NCBI GenBank assembly: GCA_002221725.1
Contig: NJFT01000105.1
Location: forward strand, 62,001-126,000
DNA from: Scedosporium boydii
Lineage: Eukaryota; Ascomycota; Sordariomycetes; Microascales; Microascaceae
Direction of reading: 5' to 3'
Length of the DNA stretch: 64,000 nucleotides
Shown here: positions 11,609 to 24,146 of the stretch, piece after piece
Layout: every line of letters starts with the position of its first letter
Numbering within the stretch: the stretch's first letter is position 1
Notes under the pieces: generated by a model
Databases searched by the model: none
The model's input: only the letters and a program-made list of their open reading frames with translations
Told to the model about the DNA's origin: nothing
Translations under genes and position numbers: made by a program

Positions 11609-13385
11609 CGACCAGTGCTGAAGAGACATTGATCAATTGATCCAGTCCATCGCAATTTAGAGCTCTCAATTGATTCTTGATGAACGTGGACATTGTGCAG
11701 AATTTGGTCCTGTTTGATGTCATATGTTTTGGACAGGCCCAGTTGCGACATTTGCCCGTCGCCGAACGCCGAAGCAGTAAAGTCTTTTTTAAGACACGAT
11801 CGCCGCTGCTCGGGAATATTGATTCATAACAACGGGAACAGGACATTCCATGTCAATGGTCCTCTACACCATTGATCTTTCCGGAAGCAGATGCTGACTG
11901 CAGACAAGTTCTGTTCTGCCGAAATTGTCCCCAGCAGTCTTAAGTACTTACATAGGTACAGCAGAGCAGAAATGCAAGATCTTAAGCCCCTTGCACAGGA
12001 TATTAAAAGAAGCAGGTACATTACGCGGAAACTGCACATGTACATACTTCCTTCCCCAAAGCAAGAGCCACAATAATTGTATGCATCTATACCGGCTCAT
12101 GCATCAATCCGTACCGAGATCTGTATTCGTTAGCCCGCGGCTGCTCCAAATGGCAGTTCAGAGGGAAGCCGCGGTTGTTCTGATATGCGCTAAGCGGAGC
12201 CATCTCGAGACCGTCCGAGCGGAGGCCATGCTCCTTTCCTGGAAAGTGCCAGCCAAGGGTTTGTTAACAGCTTGAGTTAAAATCCTGCTCTGAGCAGTCC
12301 CGATTGCCGTTTCATCCGACCCCATATCTGATGGCATTATACCTCAGTACCACGCAGGTTAACAAGTAGCGTACAAGAACAGCCTTGAGCATCGAGTTGC
12401 TCCCCAGTTGACCCTGACTCCTGAGGCTCGCTGTAATAGTTCACCGGCAGATGAGCCGCACAGGACACTGAGCGCCACGCCACAGTTTCCCACCAAATCC
12501 AAGTCTATCCCAACGCCAACAGTCCAACACAACTGCGAAGGAATTAGCGCGAACTCGTACTTGAGGAAATGTACGAGGTACCTGAGAGCGCCAATCAGTC
12601 CCTAATCCAAACAACCTCGCACATCAAACTCAGTGAAAGCTTCAATATTTGGTTTGTAAAACTGACGAGGTGCTTCGTACGGAGAACAAAACATTGAGCA
12701 TTGAGACGCCCGCCTCCTCATCCGCTTAGGTTTGAGTCTTTTACCCGTGCCTTCATCTTCACCAACCCGCTTTGGTGCATGTCTCGACTGAAGAAATGTT
12801 TCCGTCTTCGGCCGAAGCCACCTCCAAGTTCGAGACTAAGACAAGTTCGCCTTTAGAGTGCCTCGTCGTGGGTACCTGCAGAACATCAGAAGCTCATTCA
12901 TTGGTTCTTGGTGGTTACTCTCCGCTCCTCCCTCCACCTCCACGACCTCGATAGCGGTCGTCCGGAAGAATTAGTATGCTGCTAGAGTCGGTATTTAGCG
13001 AGGTGTATTTCCGGTTTGCCGTCTATTGGGGATCCTTTGTTGCGAGGGCTCCGCTGGTGCTCTGAGGTCGTATTTGACATCACAATTGGTGACCTCAACG
13101 GGCAGACTGATTTGTTCCTGAGCTCAAGTCTTGGTGGTTACCGCCCCCCACTTCTCGTCCTGCACTCTTGAAGACCCCCGCGGGAGTATCAAAAATAGTC
13201 GGGCGCATCTGGAACTGGCATCAGCAGCCGGCATATTCGGGAAACGGAAGTGATAGGTTGAACGACGAAATAGGCGCTTTGTAATTCATGGAGCTGATTT
13301 CACGGTGAGAAGTCTTCCTCCGAGGTGGTGACCGGCGAGTGGAAGGCCATTTTTCAAAAACTTCGCCTAAGAAACGACGATGGAT

Positions 13386-14147
13386 TTACCAATTAACCCA
13401 ACCCCGTTCGACAGCCCGACTCCATGTCTCATGAAGCCCATTATGTGTCCGGCTATGCGACATGCTAAATATTTCCAGACCAAAGGTTACAGGCGCATCT
13501 TGTGATATAGGAACGCTAGGAATGCCACGTTCGGTTGCCACGAGCGTCACCACCTTAACCCACCTCGGCGGCAGCGATCCTGCTTCCGGGTCGTCCAACT
13601 CGTCAAGCTCTGGACCACTAATTGAATCAAAACGTATCATATGCATTAACCGCTCTCCGGCCGTCCAGTCGAGCTGGTCACAGACTATGACCAGCCCTCG
13701 GTAGTAATTAAGCTCATGCTGATATGTGTCTACCAAGCCCGGGATCCGCGGCGCGTCCTGCGTAGACGATGGGGGGCGGATATTCTTCTCAACTGCTGCG
13801 ATGTGCCGGTTGACATCACCACGGCTGGCCTTCTCGGCGTAGTAGTGCTCGATGCAGCCATCGTCCGGTGCACCCGGTAGGAAGAATAGATCTAAGCGGA
13901 TCCGAGGCTCACTATCGTATGGACCTCCTTGCATCGCTGCTTCGTAGAGCGCCGCAGCATCGACTGCATCGCGGGAGATTTGCGGATGTGTGAAGTAAAC
14001 GGGGGCTGTGTAGAGGAATGGGAGAGGGCGATCTTCGCGTCCTAGGAACACAATGCATGCAGGGTTTCCGGAGTGGTCAGTGAATCGGATTTGGTGATGC
14101 TTCATTTTTCTAATAATAGGCTTTGGTAGCTTGGTGATGTCTGCCAT
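13386..14147 (-). CDS. Hypothetical protein, 253 residues
   Basis: Single open frame starting MADITKLPKPIIRKM at 14147. It is soluble, without signal peptide or membrane segments, with mixed alpha/beta-like composition. Short segments that look structured are HHQIRFTDHSGNPACIVFLG, PLPFLYTAPVYFTHP and ELNYYRGLVIVCDQLDWTAGE. I do not recognise a family. It is divergent from the dipeptidyl peptidase III gene, with 287 bp between the two start codons. Support comes from the length of the frame and its start in a clean intergenic context; an intron or a different start cannot be excluded. Confidence 0.6.
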   Translation of the reverse strand: MADITKLPKPIIRKMKHHQIRFTDHSGNPACIVFLGREDRPLPFLYTAPVYFTHPQISRDAVDAAALYEAAMQGGPYDSEPRIRLDLFFLPGAPDDGCIEHYYAEKASRGDVNRHIAAVEKNIRPPSSTQDAPRIPGLVDTYQHELNYYRGLVIVCDQLDWTAGERLMHMIRFDSISGPELDELDDPEAGSLPPRWVKVVTLVATERGIPSVPISQDAPVTFGLEIFSMSHSRTHNGLHETWSRAVERGWVNW

Positions 14148-14434
14148 GGTGGGAAAATGATGGGTTTGTGAGGAATCGATGATCTCAGGTGTTTTGCGGT
14201 GGGATGAGTGGGTTCAAAGCCCAAAAGGGCATTTGTGCAGCTTGGCGGGCGTGATAGACAATGTGTGAATAACACAAGCAGCGGGGTATGAATGCGTCTG
14301 AGGGGATACAGACTAGGCATCCATTCGATCAATTGATGAGAGTTGAGCCATCTCTCGATCCTTTCTTAACAATTCATATATAACACTTTCTAGTCCACCC
14401 TAGTCGTTTATCGTTTTCAATCAAGTATTTCAGC

Positions 14435-16942
14435 ATGGCAGTTCGAGAGGTCCAAGTCTTCAAGTTGGCGGTTGAATCCCAGTTCGCCGGGTTAAGTCGA
14501 CGTGAAAAGCGATACGCCCACCATATGGCCCGGTATGACTGCTCTCACTAGCCGACATCATCCATCTAGATAGATTCCATAAAAAATCAACGGCTGACCC
14601 AGGATGTACTCCGCAGCGCAGCGTGGCATGGCGTAAGAATCTGCATGCGCCAGGTCTCGCCCGAATCCATTCCCATCTTCGACTTCATCCTCGAGCTGCA
14701 TGCACATTGCGGCGGGGACTGGGATGCGTTCATTGACGATGATGTCTCCAAAGAGTCTCTCCACAAGTTCTTGACCTATGCGGCGATGTTCCTGTCTAAT
14801 GTTGGGAACTATAGCGTATGTTGTCTCTCAAACTCCCGCTGATGCTTGAGATGTCTAAAGCGAGATATAGGGCTCTGGCGACCAAAAGTTTGTCCCTTCC
14901 GTGGATCCGGAACTCCTCCAGACACTCGCGTCTAAGTCGGACCGGCTTACCCGCCTTTACGAGGAGATCTCACAGCCCATGTTCGCCATCCCACCCTACG
15001 GACTCGGCTACCCCAGTGATACAGCCCAGAGCAACTACTATCCGGGCGGTGACCTCAGTGAAGAGGAAATATCAAGCATTTCCAAACTCCTTGAGCTAGA
15101 GGGCATCTACCCAGAGAACACAAGAATCTCCAAGCAAAGTGATTTGAACTATACCGTCCACCTCGCCTCGGTCCAGTCTAGCAAGCCTCGGTCCATTTCC
15201 CTGGATCCTGGAAGAACTGTCCAGATCGTTGCAGGTGACCACGCCACAGAGCTAGCCAGAATTTGCTCTGAGCTTTCTCTGGCTGCTACCTATGCCGCCA
15301 ATGGTATTCAGAAAGATTTCCTCTCGGCTTATATTGACAGTTTCCAAACGGGCAGCCTGGACCAATACCGTGACTCGCTGAGGCTGTGGGTGAAAGACAA
15401 GGCACCGCGGGTCGAAAACATATTTGGCTTCGTGGAGCCATATCGCGACCCTTACGGTATACGGGCCGAGTTTGAGGGCCTCGTGGCTATTGCCGACGAT
15501 GAGGAGACGAGACTTCTGGGGAAACTTGTCGATAATTCTGCCAAATTTATTCGACGGTTACCATGGGCCATGGGTGACACGAATGACGGAAAGGGCCCGT
15601 TTGAGAAAAGCCTCTTTGAGCCCCCTGGCTTCTCAAGCATCCACTGTTGGTTTAAGACTTTCTTCTTCTTCTCGAATAGGTGGAGTTTTGCTAATGACGG
15701 CCAGCGCTTGCTTATTGCTCGAGCATCATCTTTCCAGGAATCAACTTACCCAACGTTAGTGTGGACTACTCCTCTTCATCCCTGCGTGTATTGAAGCTGA
15801 CTGGCTGGCTGAGCAGTATAACGATATCCGCCAAGAAACGGGCTTCAAGAATGTCATCATCTCTAACCGCATGAACGTCGAATCTCAGGCGCTACAATAC
15901 CCCTTCATCCACCCTTCCGAAGTTGAGGTCTTCCGGAAGCACAAGTTCCCTGCGTATTACTGGTGGGTCGTTCTGCACGAGCTGCTCGGCCACGGCACCG
16001 GCCAAATGATGATCGAGGAATCGCCTGGCAAGTACAACTTTGACATCAACAACCCGCCTCTCAACCCTCTCACTGGGGAGCCAATCCATATTTGGTACAA
16101 GCCTGGGCAGACCTGGACGGGCCAATTCGCCGACCTTGCCACGACGGTGGATGAGTGCCGGGCGGAGCTTGTAGGGGCTTATTTGATGGATGATGGGGAA
16201 TTGCTGGAGCTCTTCGGCTTCACGAACGAAAGCGAAATATTGGCTGAGGATTGTGAGTTGCACTTGATCTGAATGAGCGAGTAAGGCCGGCTGCTAACGC
16301 TTGAAGCAGTAACGTATAATACGTATCAGCAGTTAGGAGTAGATGGCTTGAGAGGACTGGCAAATTTCAACGTTGATACTGGAGTGTGTGGCCCTTTTTT
16401 TTCTTTTTTCTTTTTTTGTCGGCTTTCCTACCACTAAAATCTTGAAACGAAGCTAACTGATTAACCTCTTCCTGAAGACTTGGGGTCAAGCTCATAGTCG
16501 TGTAAGTCGCATCGTCCACCCTTTTGTTGCTCTGTCCCTAACACAGAAACCATAGGCGCACTTCGCAATCCTCAAATGTCTGCTTCGCGCAGGAGACGAA
16601 TTCATGACAATCGTACACGATAAGCATACCCAAAGTCTTACTGTAAAGGTTAACAGGTCCAAGATCCTCTCGCACGGCAAGCTAGCGCTGGGCGAGATGC
16701 TTCTCCGACTCCACATGTACCGCTGCACCGCGGACGTGACGGCGTGCCGCACCTACTACGAAGGCCTTTCCGAGGTTAGCGGCGAGTATCTGGAGTGGCG
16801 AGATACTGTTTTGGCTAACAAGCCGCCGCCCCTCGTCTTCACTCATGCGAATACCTTCCTAGACGGAGATGAAGTGGTGCTCAGAGAGTATGAACCCACG
16901 GTTGAGGGGGTTATCCAGAGCTGGGCAGATAGAAAAGTCTGA
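14435..16942 (+). CDS. dpp3: Dipeptidyl peptidase III (M49 metallopeptidase)
   Basis: Eight exons: 14435-14532, 14617-14815, 14871-15645, 15705-15754, 15817-16252, 16310-16383, 16478-16501 and 16556-16942; 680 residues, close to the family's usual 680-740. The cytosolic zinc enzyme removes dipeptides from the N-terminus of oligopeptides. HELLGH (residues 428-433) is the M49 zinc motif, with an extra residue compared with HExxH. DECRAELVGAYL supplies the second ligand region (usually EECRAE). RQVSPESIPIFDFI, FPGINLPNYNDIRQETGFKN and TWGQAHSRAHFAILKCLL are further family blocks. Exon 7 encodes only eight residues, and exon 4 is 50 nt. Branch sites such as GCTAATGAC and GCTAACGC support introns 3 and 5. 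All phases close. Confidence 0.95.
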
Positions 16943-17022
16943 CGAGGAATGTGTCAAGCTCCCGCGTCCAATACATTCGTAGCTCATAATTAATTTACAC
17001 GATCCCTTCCCGAGACCCTTTT

Positions 17023-18430
17023 TCATTTCCCGTCCAGAGGCGCGACATACTGAAGGATCTGGAAGACAGTCTGAATAAAGGAAAGTAAGAGCCCCAAGCT
17101 CCCAATGATGAGCACCGTCCAAAACGTCATCCAAGAGGCCGAGTCCCTCTTGTCCAACCACATCTCCTTTAAACTCCTTGGCTTCTTCTCCGCCGTGAAT
17201 CCGAGAAGCTTCACCAACCGGCTCCTCAAATGGGGAAAATCCTCCGACAAGTCGTACTCGGCACTTTCGCCCCTCACGCTCCACCTCTTGGGCAATTTTT
17301 TCAGCCCGCAAAGGGAGGAGAGCAGCTCATCCTGACCCTCGGTGGGGACTCCCGCGAAGGGCTTGATCTGTTTAAGGAACAGCCGCCTCGACCTCTTGGA
17401 CTGTCCGAAAAGCAGGCGATAGGAGAGTAATATCTCCTCCAGCAGCCCTGTGACGTCCTTTGGCGTACCCCATTTCATGCTCTTCTGCGACGACTCGAAG
17501 ACACAGCTGTGGATCGGGGTCCGGTACGCTTCCTCCTCGCTGGAGAGGGGGTGCGAGATGTGCGCGAGGCAAAATGAGGGGTAGCGAAACAGGTAGAGGA
17601 CCTTGGCAGACTTATCGAGTTCTAGGTGGCAACTGAGCGACATCGTCCAGGCGAAGCGGATCCCACAGAAGCGCGCGAGAAGGTATGCGTCCAGGTCCAT
17701 CGGGGAGACGTTCTTGGATTGCTCGAACAGGCGCTGCTCGTCGGCGCCATCGAACGCGCAGTAATTGGCGAGCGGGAGGACCATACCGAAGTGGAGGAGA
17801 AGATTGGCGAGGTTGTGCTCGCGGGCGCGGACGGCGTGTTGGGTAAGGCAGAGGTGGGCTTCGCCGCGGTAGCCGCCGGTTTCGTCCTGAATAGTGAAGG
17901 TGTTGGTGTCGAGGCTTGTGGGGATGTCGGCGTAGAAGAGCATCGTGTGGAAGCCTAGGAGGGAAAAAACGAAGGCCTCGGCGGCAGAGAGCGCCGTGTA
18001 GTCGTTGGCGATGTCTAACAGGCCGGTCTCGACGAGGTGGGCGGTGATAGATCGGATGGACTTGGGACCCGGCGCTTGGATTTGCTCTCTTACCGAATCC
18101 CATATGGGGAAGAACTTGGCGTTCCAGAATTCATCTATTTTAGAGGAGTCACCGGCTATGACGGTCTCGAGGACTTGTTTGGATTCACAGCGTTCCAACT
18201 GGGTTTGGAGGCTGCTCCGAATCCACCATTCGTACCACGGCAGTTGTCTGAATCGCTCGTCCGCGGTCGTCGTTCTGCATGCTGTTGACGTTGTAATAGC
18301 CCTTGTTCTATGAGTTATAAGAGTTGCTTCTAAAGTATTATTCAGGAGTGTGCGTTAGCCAGCGAAATCTTCCGTTTTTGGTGGCTGGAGAGAGCCCCTT
18401 ACCGGAGAATCGTCTTTTTATGTTTTCCAT
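17023..18430 (-). CDS. Fungal-specific protein with C-terminal membrane anchor, unknown function
   Basis: Two exons, 18430-18403 (only 28 nt, MENIKRRFS) and 18329-17023; intron 73 nt (GTAAGG...TTTAG with a GCTAAC branch site). 444 residues. The body is soluble and helical, with conserved-looking blocks LPWYEWWIRSSL, VIAGDSSKIDEFWNAKFFPIW, GFHTMLFYADIPTS and ARFCGIRFAWTMSLS. One hydrophobic segment, FWTVLIIGSLGLLLSFIQTVF, ends about 13 residues before the C-terminus, so a tail-anchored topology is likely. I recognise the pattern as common in plant-associated Sordariomycetes but know no function. Convergent with dpp3, 80 bp between stops. The short first exon is my own join: phase and splice sites fit, but transcript evidence is needed. 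Confidence 0.7.
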
Positions 18431-19114
18431 CCTGAACAAGGCGATGCGACTGGCACCTTACAGACTAGCGGCCACGGGGAAGGCTGTCAGGCTCGATAAA
18501 GTAGGTTGAAATAGACTCCCACCAGGAGAGGGCAGGCTGGGCTCGTTGCCATCCTCTTTTCTCAACGTCAAATGTAACAGGACTAGCCTGTCCTTATATC
18601 TCCCCGTATATCAGCCCTGCCAACTTCCCAAATATAAAAGCATGCGGCCACGCATCCATTCCCGCTCAAGTCGAAAGAGGATGGCGCCTAGGCTGTCCGC
18701 AGCACCAATCCCGCCTCGACTGGCTTTGAGTGGTGCTTCGCGAAGCGCCAGGAAGAATGAATCGATGCAAGCCCCGGATATTTATAGACGCTGCATGATT
18801 GGTGCTGCTTCTCCGGGTCGGGCCGTTTCGTCCTTGATTGGCCACATGGATGCAGCATCCCTGAGCGGGGAAAGCGACGCTCTCATCTAGGCGCTGATCA
18901 ACTTCGTACGATGCTAGGTCTCGCTGCACGCTTAGCCTTGCATTAATTGCATCGATCGTTGAGAATGGAGGACGCCGAAACAGCGACGAAGTAAGTCCGC
19001 ACACTATTCTTGTAACTTCGCCTGGCATTGACCCTGGCTACGGCTACCTTGTTCAAAACGATGTCGCTATACCGAAATCTTGTCCATATTTAACAAGGCT
19101 TACACGCACTTATT
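18431..19114. other. Intergenic, divergent promoter region
   Basis: About 680 bp between the tail-anchored protein gene and the STAND gene. An ACTTCGTA octamer lies at 18901-18908. No protein-like frame. Confidence 0.4.
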
Positions 19115-22100
19115 ATGAGTAGGCTGGGGCGAAACCCAAGCCCATTGTGGAGCAGCGCCGTTGAGCGCTTCCGAGATGAACTTGAAGGACCCGAAGATTT
19201 GAAAGCCATCGGAAACATCCAGTCCCTCCAGGACCTCATCGACTCCTTCGCCTCCCTCCAATCCGCCGCACCGCGGAGGCAGCCTGGTGTCATCTCTCTC
19301 AACCGCCTGGCGCCAAAGCTCAAATTCGTCGACGACTTCTCTGCCGTTCTAGCACTCTGCTTCGGCGCGGACGCGACCCTCACGGCTACCGTATGGGGTA
19401 GCATTCGCCTCATCCTCTCCCATGCCTCGGCCGCGGCCGAGACGTTCCAGGATGTGCTCGACATGTTGGAGGAGCTCAGCCTGACGCTCCCCCGATTCCA
19501 CAGGTATGAGAGCACGCTGCCGATGACCCGGTCGTTCCAGAGCGCACTAGTAGATGTGTACACCGAGGTCATTTGCTTCTACGCGCGGGCGATTCACTTC
19601 CTCCGGGAGAACCCGAATGCCATCTTGCGTAAGGTCGACTGGCAGTCCTTCAAGAATGACTTTTCACGCACGATTATGCGCATCCGGCGCATGTCCCCTG
19701 CCGTGGAGATCGAGGCTGACATGGCACGTATGGCCAAGGATGAGCTGAATTACAAGGAGGTGTTGGATCTCATGAACGCCATTAAAGTCGGCAAGGGGGC
19801 CGGGGCCGAGGATAAGGTGCGGTATAACAACATTCCCCACCCCATAAATTCCAAGTTTAGCGGTCGCGATGGTGTCTTGGAGAAGGTAGACGCTGCCATC
19901 GTAGACCCCGACGGGGGTTCGTCGTCGCTCAGGTCGCTCGCCCTGTTCGGCCTAGGTGGCGTGGGCAAGACGCAGATCGCGATCCAGTTTGCGTATCGGA
20001 ACCTGGACAAGTTCGACGTCGTGCTCTGGGTTGCTGCCGACAATGCCATCTCGATAGGCCAGAGTCTTAAAACCGTCGCGGAAGGCCTGAACCTGTTTGG
20101 CGCTGATGACGATACGAAAGATGCCGCTGCTGCGGTATGGAAGGTCAAGAACTGGCTAAGCTCGACGAGTAAGTGCTTCGACTGAAAGAGAGAAGTTTTC
20201 CCGTACGCTAAATGAAAATCAAAAGAGTCTTCATGGCTACTTATATTCGACAATGCCGACGACGCGGCCACCCTGAGAACCGCCTGGCCTGGAACAACCC
20301 ATGGCTCTATCCTAATAACGACGCGTGATTTCGGCGTCGCATCCAATTCCGCCGCCCAATACATCCAAGTCGGCGTCCTTGACAAGGAAGCCGGGAGCCA
20401 AATGCTACTTAGAGCCATCGGTGGCCCCGTCTCGCCGTCCCCGGAAGAGATCCAGGACGCCAGAGCCATCAGCCAGGCTCTCGGTGGCCTGCCCCTGGCG
20501 CTTACACAGATTGGCGGCTTCATCGCCCAGCGTAGGATGCGACTCAAGGACTTTCTGCCCCTGTACGAGCGCAATCGCCCTAGAATTGACGCCCGAAAGC
20601 CCGCAGGGGCCGATTACGAGCATACGCTCAGCACGGTTTGGGACATGTCTTTTGTTAAGCTCTCTGAGGACTCGACGAGCTTGCTCAAAATTATGGCACT
20701 CCTTGAACCGGATGGTATATCGGAGGATATCTTATTACAGGGTGCCGAGGGTCTCGATGATTTCTCCTTCCTCACGGACGATATGGAGTAAGTCAAATTC
20801 CCACCATGGCACCTCTATAACGAAACGTCCCGTTGTCCTGACCTCTGTAAACTTGCTGCAGCCTTAGCGACGCAACCGAAGAACTCCTTAGGGTCGCGCT
20901 GATAGACCGAGTTGCCGAGGAGGCACTCCTCTCCATGCACCGTCTCGTCCAAACGGCTGCTATCAGACGCATTGAGAACGCCGATCGAGCCCGATACTTC
21001 GACGCCGTTGTGCACATGCTCTCATGGGGGTTTCCCGACCACGCGAGCGAGGATATCGGCCACCAGATTGCAACGTGGAGCCGCTGCGAAAAGTGTTTGC
21101 CTCATATTTACAACTTAACAACAGCTGCCAAGCAACACTCCCTGAAGCCTGGGAATCAGGAAAAATACGCAAACCTACTCCTGCGCTGTGCTTGGTTTGT
21201 CTTTTACTCTATCTTGCCGGTAGGCAGGGGTGCCCTGGCTGACGTTTGGTTTGCTGTTAGGTACTTGTATGAGCGGGAAATGTATGCCATCGCCCGTGGA
21301 ATGGTCGAGCAAGCTATCTCTACCTTTTCCGACACTACAACACTCGAATACGCCAGCGCCATCGACCTCGGAGGCCTTTTAGATCTAGATCTAGCGCAGG
21401 CTGTCCGAGCCTTGCCTCCGTTTAAGCAGGCACTGGAGATCAGGAAGGCCAGGCTCGGGCCAGAGGATCCATTCATAGCTTACAGCCTTAACAACATCGC
21501 TCTCGCATACACCGAGATGGGCGAGCTCCAACTAGCTTACGAAGCACACGAGGAAGCCACCCGTCTGCGACTCGAGGCGAACAGTGACCGCGTGGAAAAT
21601 TCGTACAGTAACTGGTCATGTCTGCTTCTACGCATGGGCAAGCCTGACGACGCCGAGGAGATGATGGCGCGGTGTCGCTCGCTAAAGGGCCTGACGGACG
21701 AGGCGTTTTTGGCGACGGGGAACCCGCGCTATTCGGGGAACATGGTGGTGTTGTCTAGGATTCGGCTCAAACAGGGACGGACGAAGGATGCACTGAGGCT
21801 GGCTACCAAGGCGCTGTCGTTCCGAAGGAAGCTGTTGGGGAATCGGCTGAAGACGTGTGATTCGATGTATGATGTGGCTTGCATGCTCCTTCAAGAGGGC
21901 CACTCCAGCACCGCGATGTGGGTTTCTGCCTTTCTTTTATACGAACATACAAAACGGCCAGATTCTTCATTTTACTGACTCGAACAGGGAGCTTCTGGAG
22001 GAATTGGTCTCGATCTCGGAGACTTTTGTAGAGGGCGGGGGCCAGCGTGCAAGGGCACTTTTCAAGCTCTCACAGATCCATGAGGAGAGGGGCAGGGAAG

Positions 22101-22222
22101 AAGAAAGTAAAGATTGTAGGGAGAGGGCGACTGCGTTGAGAGACAAGGTTAATCCCGGCCTGAAGGGTGCACCTGTTGAAGAAGCCGAGTTTTCGAAGCT
22201 CTGCCCGTGGATGTTATGGTAG
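19115..22222 (+). CDS. STAND NTPase: N-terminal helical domain, NB-ARC, TPR-like repeats
   Basis: Four exons: 19115-20168, 20226-20787, 20862-21917 and 21988-22222; 968 residues. Residues about 60-190 match the helical N-terminal domain of many fungal NLR-like proteins (DUF7708 type: KLKFVDDFSAVLALCFGAD, VWGSIRLILSHAS). The NB-ARC ATPase follows: Walker A GLGGVGKT (279-286), Walker B SSWLLIFDNADD, sensor region SILITTRD and the GLPLAL motif (GGLPLALTQIGG), then a winged-helix region. The C-terminal third has tetratricopeptide-like units (ALEIRKARLGPEDPFIAYSLNNIALAY, with KARLGPEDP typical of fungal NB-ARC/TPR proteins). Such proteins are thought to act as intracellular receptors that oligomerise on ligand binding; the ligand is unknown. 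The frame is intact. Confidence 0.9.
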
Positions 22223-22938
22223 ACTTAGTCTCTTCAAGAACACCCTGATATTAACTCGCCCGGTCTGACAAGGCGCTTAATCCTTCTCATCTGCCATTAA
22301 GAGCCGTCCTTTCTTTGCATTCTTACACTGGAAGGATGGTGACCTGGGCTGTTGTCGCACCTGAGTTATACTCTAGAACCCCGCTGCAAATTGTGATGAC
22401 GTTGGCGCTTTCCGAGGTCCAGAGTCTTGAAATATGTGTCCAGAAGTTCAAGGTCGGAAATGGGATGCCAGGCTCATGATGCTGCCTCCATACAGCCTCT
22501 GACAGGCCCTTTGAGCGACCGGCTACACATTGTACAAGTATTGAGCGATTTGCCAGGGAATCAGAGAATGCCAGACTTGCCCGACTTGCCCGACATCAGC
22601 CACATCTGATGCGCCACATCACGTGAGTTTAGCGATTACAGACGAGGCTCGAGCTTGTGCTCTTTCACCAGCTCTGATTGGCCCGCCGCAGAGGTGCTAT
22701 GAAATCCGCCATTGATTGTTGCTCCAAGGCAGCCTTAGCACACGACAACAGCTAACGTTGACCTCCATCACGATTCGCCTTCTCAATCAGCCCCGAACCA
22801 CGTCCCATCAATCTCCTTCCAAAGCACGACCACCACCCAGTCCTCAGATACCGCCGAAATCTCCAATCCGTCCGTTTATCCATGGTGACGTCTCCCCACT
22901 GAAATCCCAAACGTCAGCCTCCACTCAACATCCCCACC
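22223..22938. other. Intergenic between STAND gene and RPN8
   Basis: Plus-strand 3' flank and RPN8 promoter/leader, C-rich and A-rich from about 22740 to the ATG. No additional gene seen. Confidence 0.4.
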
Positions 22939-24146
22939 ATGCCTGCGACAACGGCCGAAACCCTCTCCATCGTCACCCGCAGCGTCTCCGTAGCGCCTCT
23001 CGTTCTCCTTTCCGCAGTTGACCACTACAACCGCACAGTAGTTAAGGGCTCCAAGAGGCGGGTTGTTGGTGTGCTCCTAGGACAGAATGATGGAAAGAAC
23101 GTGAGGGTTTCCAACAGCTTTGCTGGTATGTTTCCCACGCTGTCTCTCTGCCTCGTTCTTGTTGAAACTTGAGAATGCCGCTAGAGTAACGACGTATAGC
23201 TAACTCTCCATCCCGCCAATAGTACCATTCGAAGAAGACGACAAGGACCCATCCGTGTGGTTCCTCGACCACAACTACGTCGAGAACATGAACGATATGT
23301 TCAAGAAGATCAACGCCCGCGAAAAGTTAATAGGATGGTATCACTCCGGTCCCAAGCTCCGCGCATCCGATCTCGAAATCAACGAGCTTCTCAAGCGATA
23401 CACGCCGAACCCCTTGCTTGTCATCATCGACGTGCAACCCAAGGAGGCCGGTGTCCCCACGGATGCCTACTTTGCCATCGAGGAGATTAAGGATGTAAGA
23501 ATTACAACTTTGCGCTCTTGCGTTTTTCCGTCTGCGTTTTAGGCGTCGCAACTGACTATGAAAATAACAAACACAGGACGGAACAACTACCTCGAGGACC
23601 TTTGTCCACACCCCTTCTGTCATTGAGGCTGAAGAAGCCGAAGAAATCGGCGTCGAGCACCTCCTACGAGACATCCGAGACGTCGCCGCCGGTACCTTGT
23701 CCACCCGCATAACCAACCAGCTCCAGTCCCTCCAGGGCCTACATGTCCGCCTCCGCGAGATCGGCGCCTACCTGCAAAAGGTCCTCGACAAGGAGCTCCC
23801 TATCAACCACGCCATCCTCGGCAACTTGCAGGATGTTTTCAACCTGCTGCCCAACCTGACGGCTCCCAAGGGCGACGGCAAGTCGGGCGTCAGCGAGCTG
23901 TCGCACGCCATGGGCATCAAGACCAACGACCAGCTCATGTCCATTTACCTCAGCAGCTTGATCAGGGCCATCACTGCCTTCCACGACTTGATCGAGAACA
24001 AGATACAGAACAAACAACATAACGAGGAAAAGGAGAAGGAGAAGGAGCCGACTGAGGAGAAGGCGAAGAACAAGGAGGGGAAGGAGGCCAAGGGAAAGGA
24101 AGGCAGTGATAAGGAGAAAGAAAAGGAGAAGGAAAAGAGGAAGTGA
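22939..24146 (+). CDS. rpn8: 26S proteasome regulatory subunit RPN8 (MPN domain)
   Basis: Three exons: 22939-23125, 23223-23494 and 23577-24146; 342 residues. Non-ATPase lid subunit that pairs with the deubiquitinase RPN11. The MPN domain (residues 9-145) contains [43 protein letters not shown] and [11 protein letters not shown]. The metal-binding His residues of the active JAMM motif are not all present, as expected for this non-catalytic subunit. The C-terminal domain ([27 protein letters not shown]) fits. The last 45 residues are almost only Lys, Glu and a few others, a KEKE tract found in several proteasome subunits. Introns 97 and 82 nt, GT-AG. Confidence 0.97.

Larger units (their letters stand above)
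10891..13385. other. Long intergenic region, about 2.5 kb
   Basis: The first 500 bp are presumably the adenylate kinase leader and promoter, with A/T homopolymers listed separately. The remainder has only short frames without protein character. An imperfect palindrome at 11585-11608 is listed separately. Confidence 0.4.
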
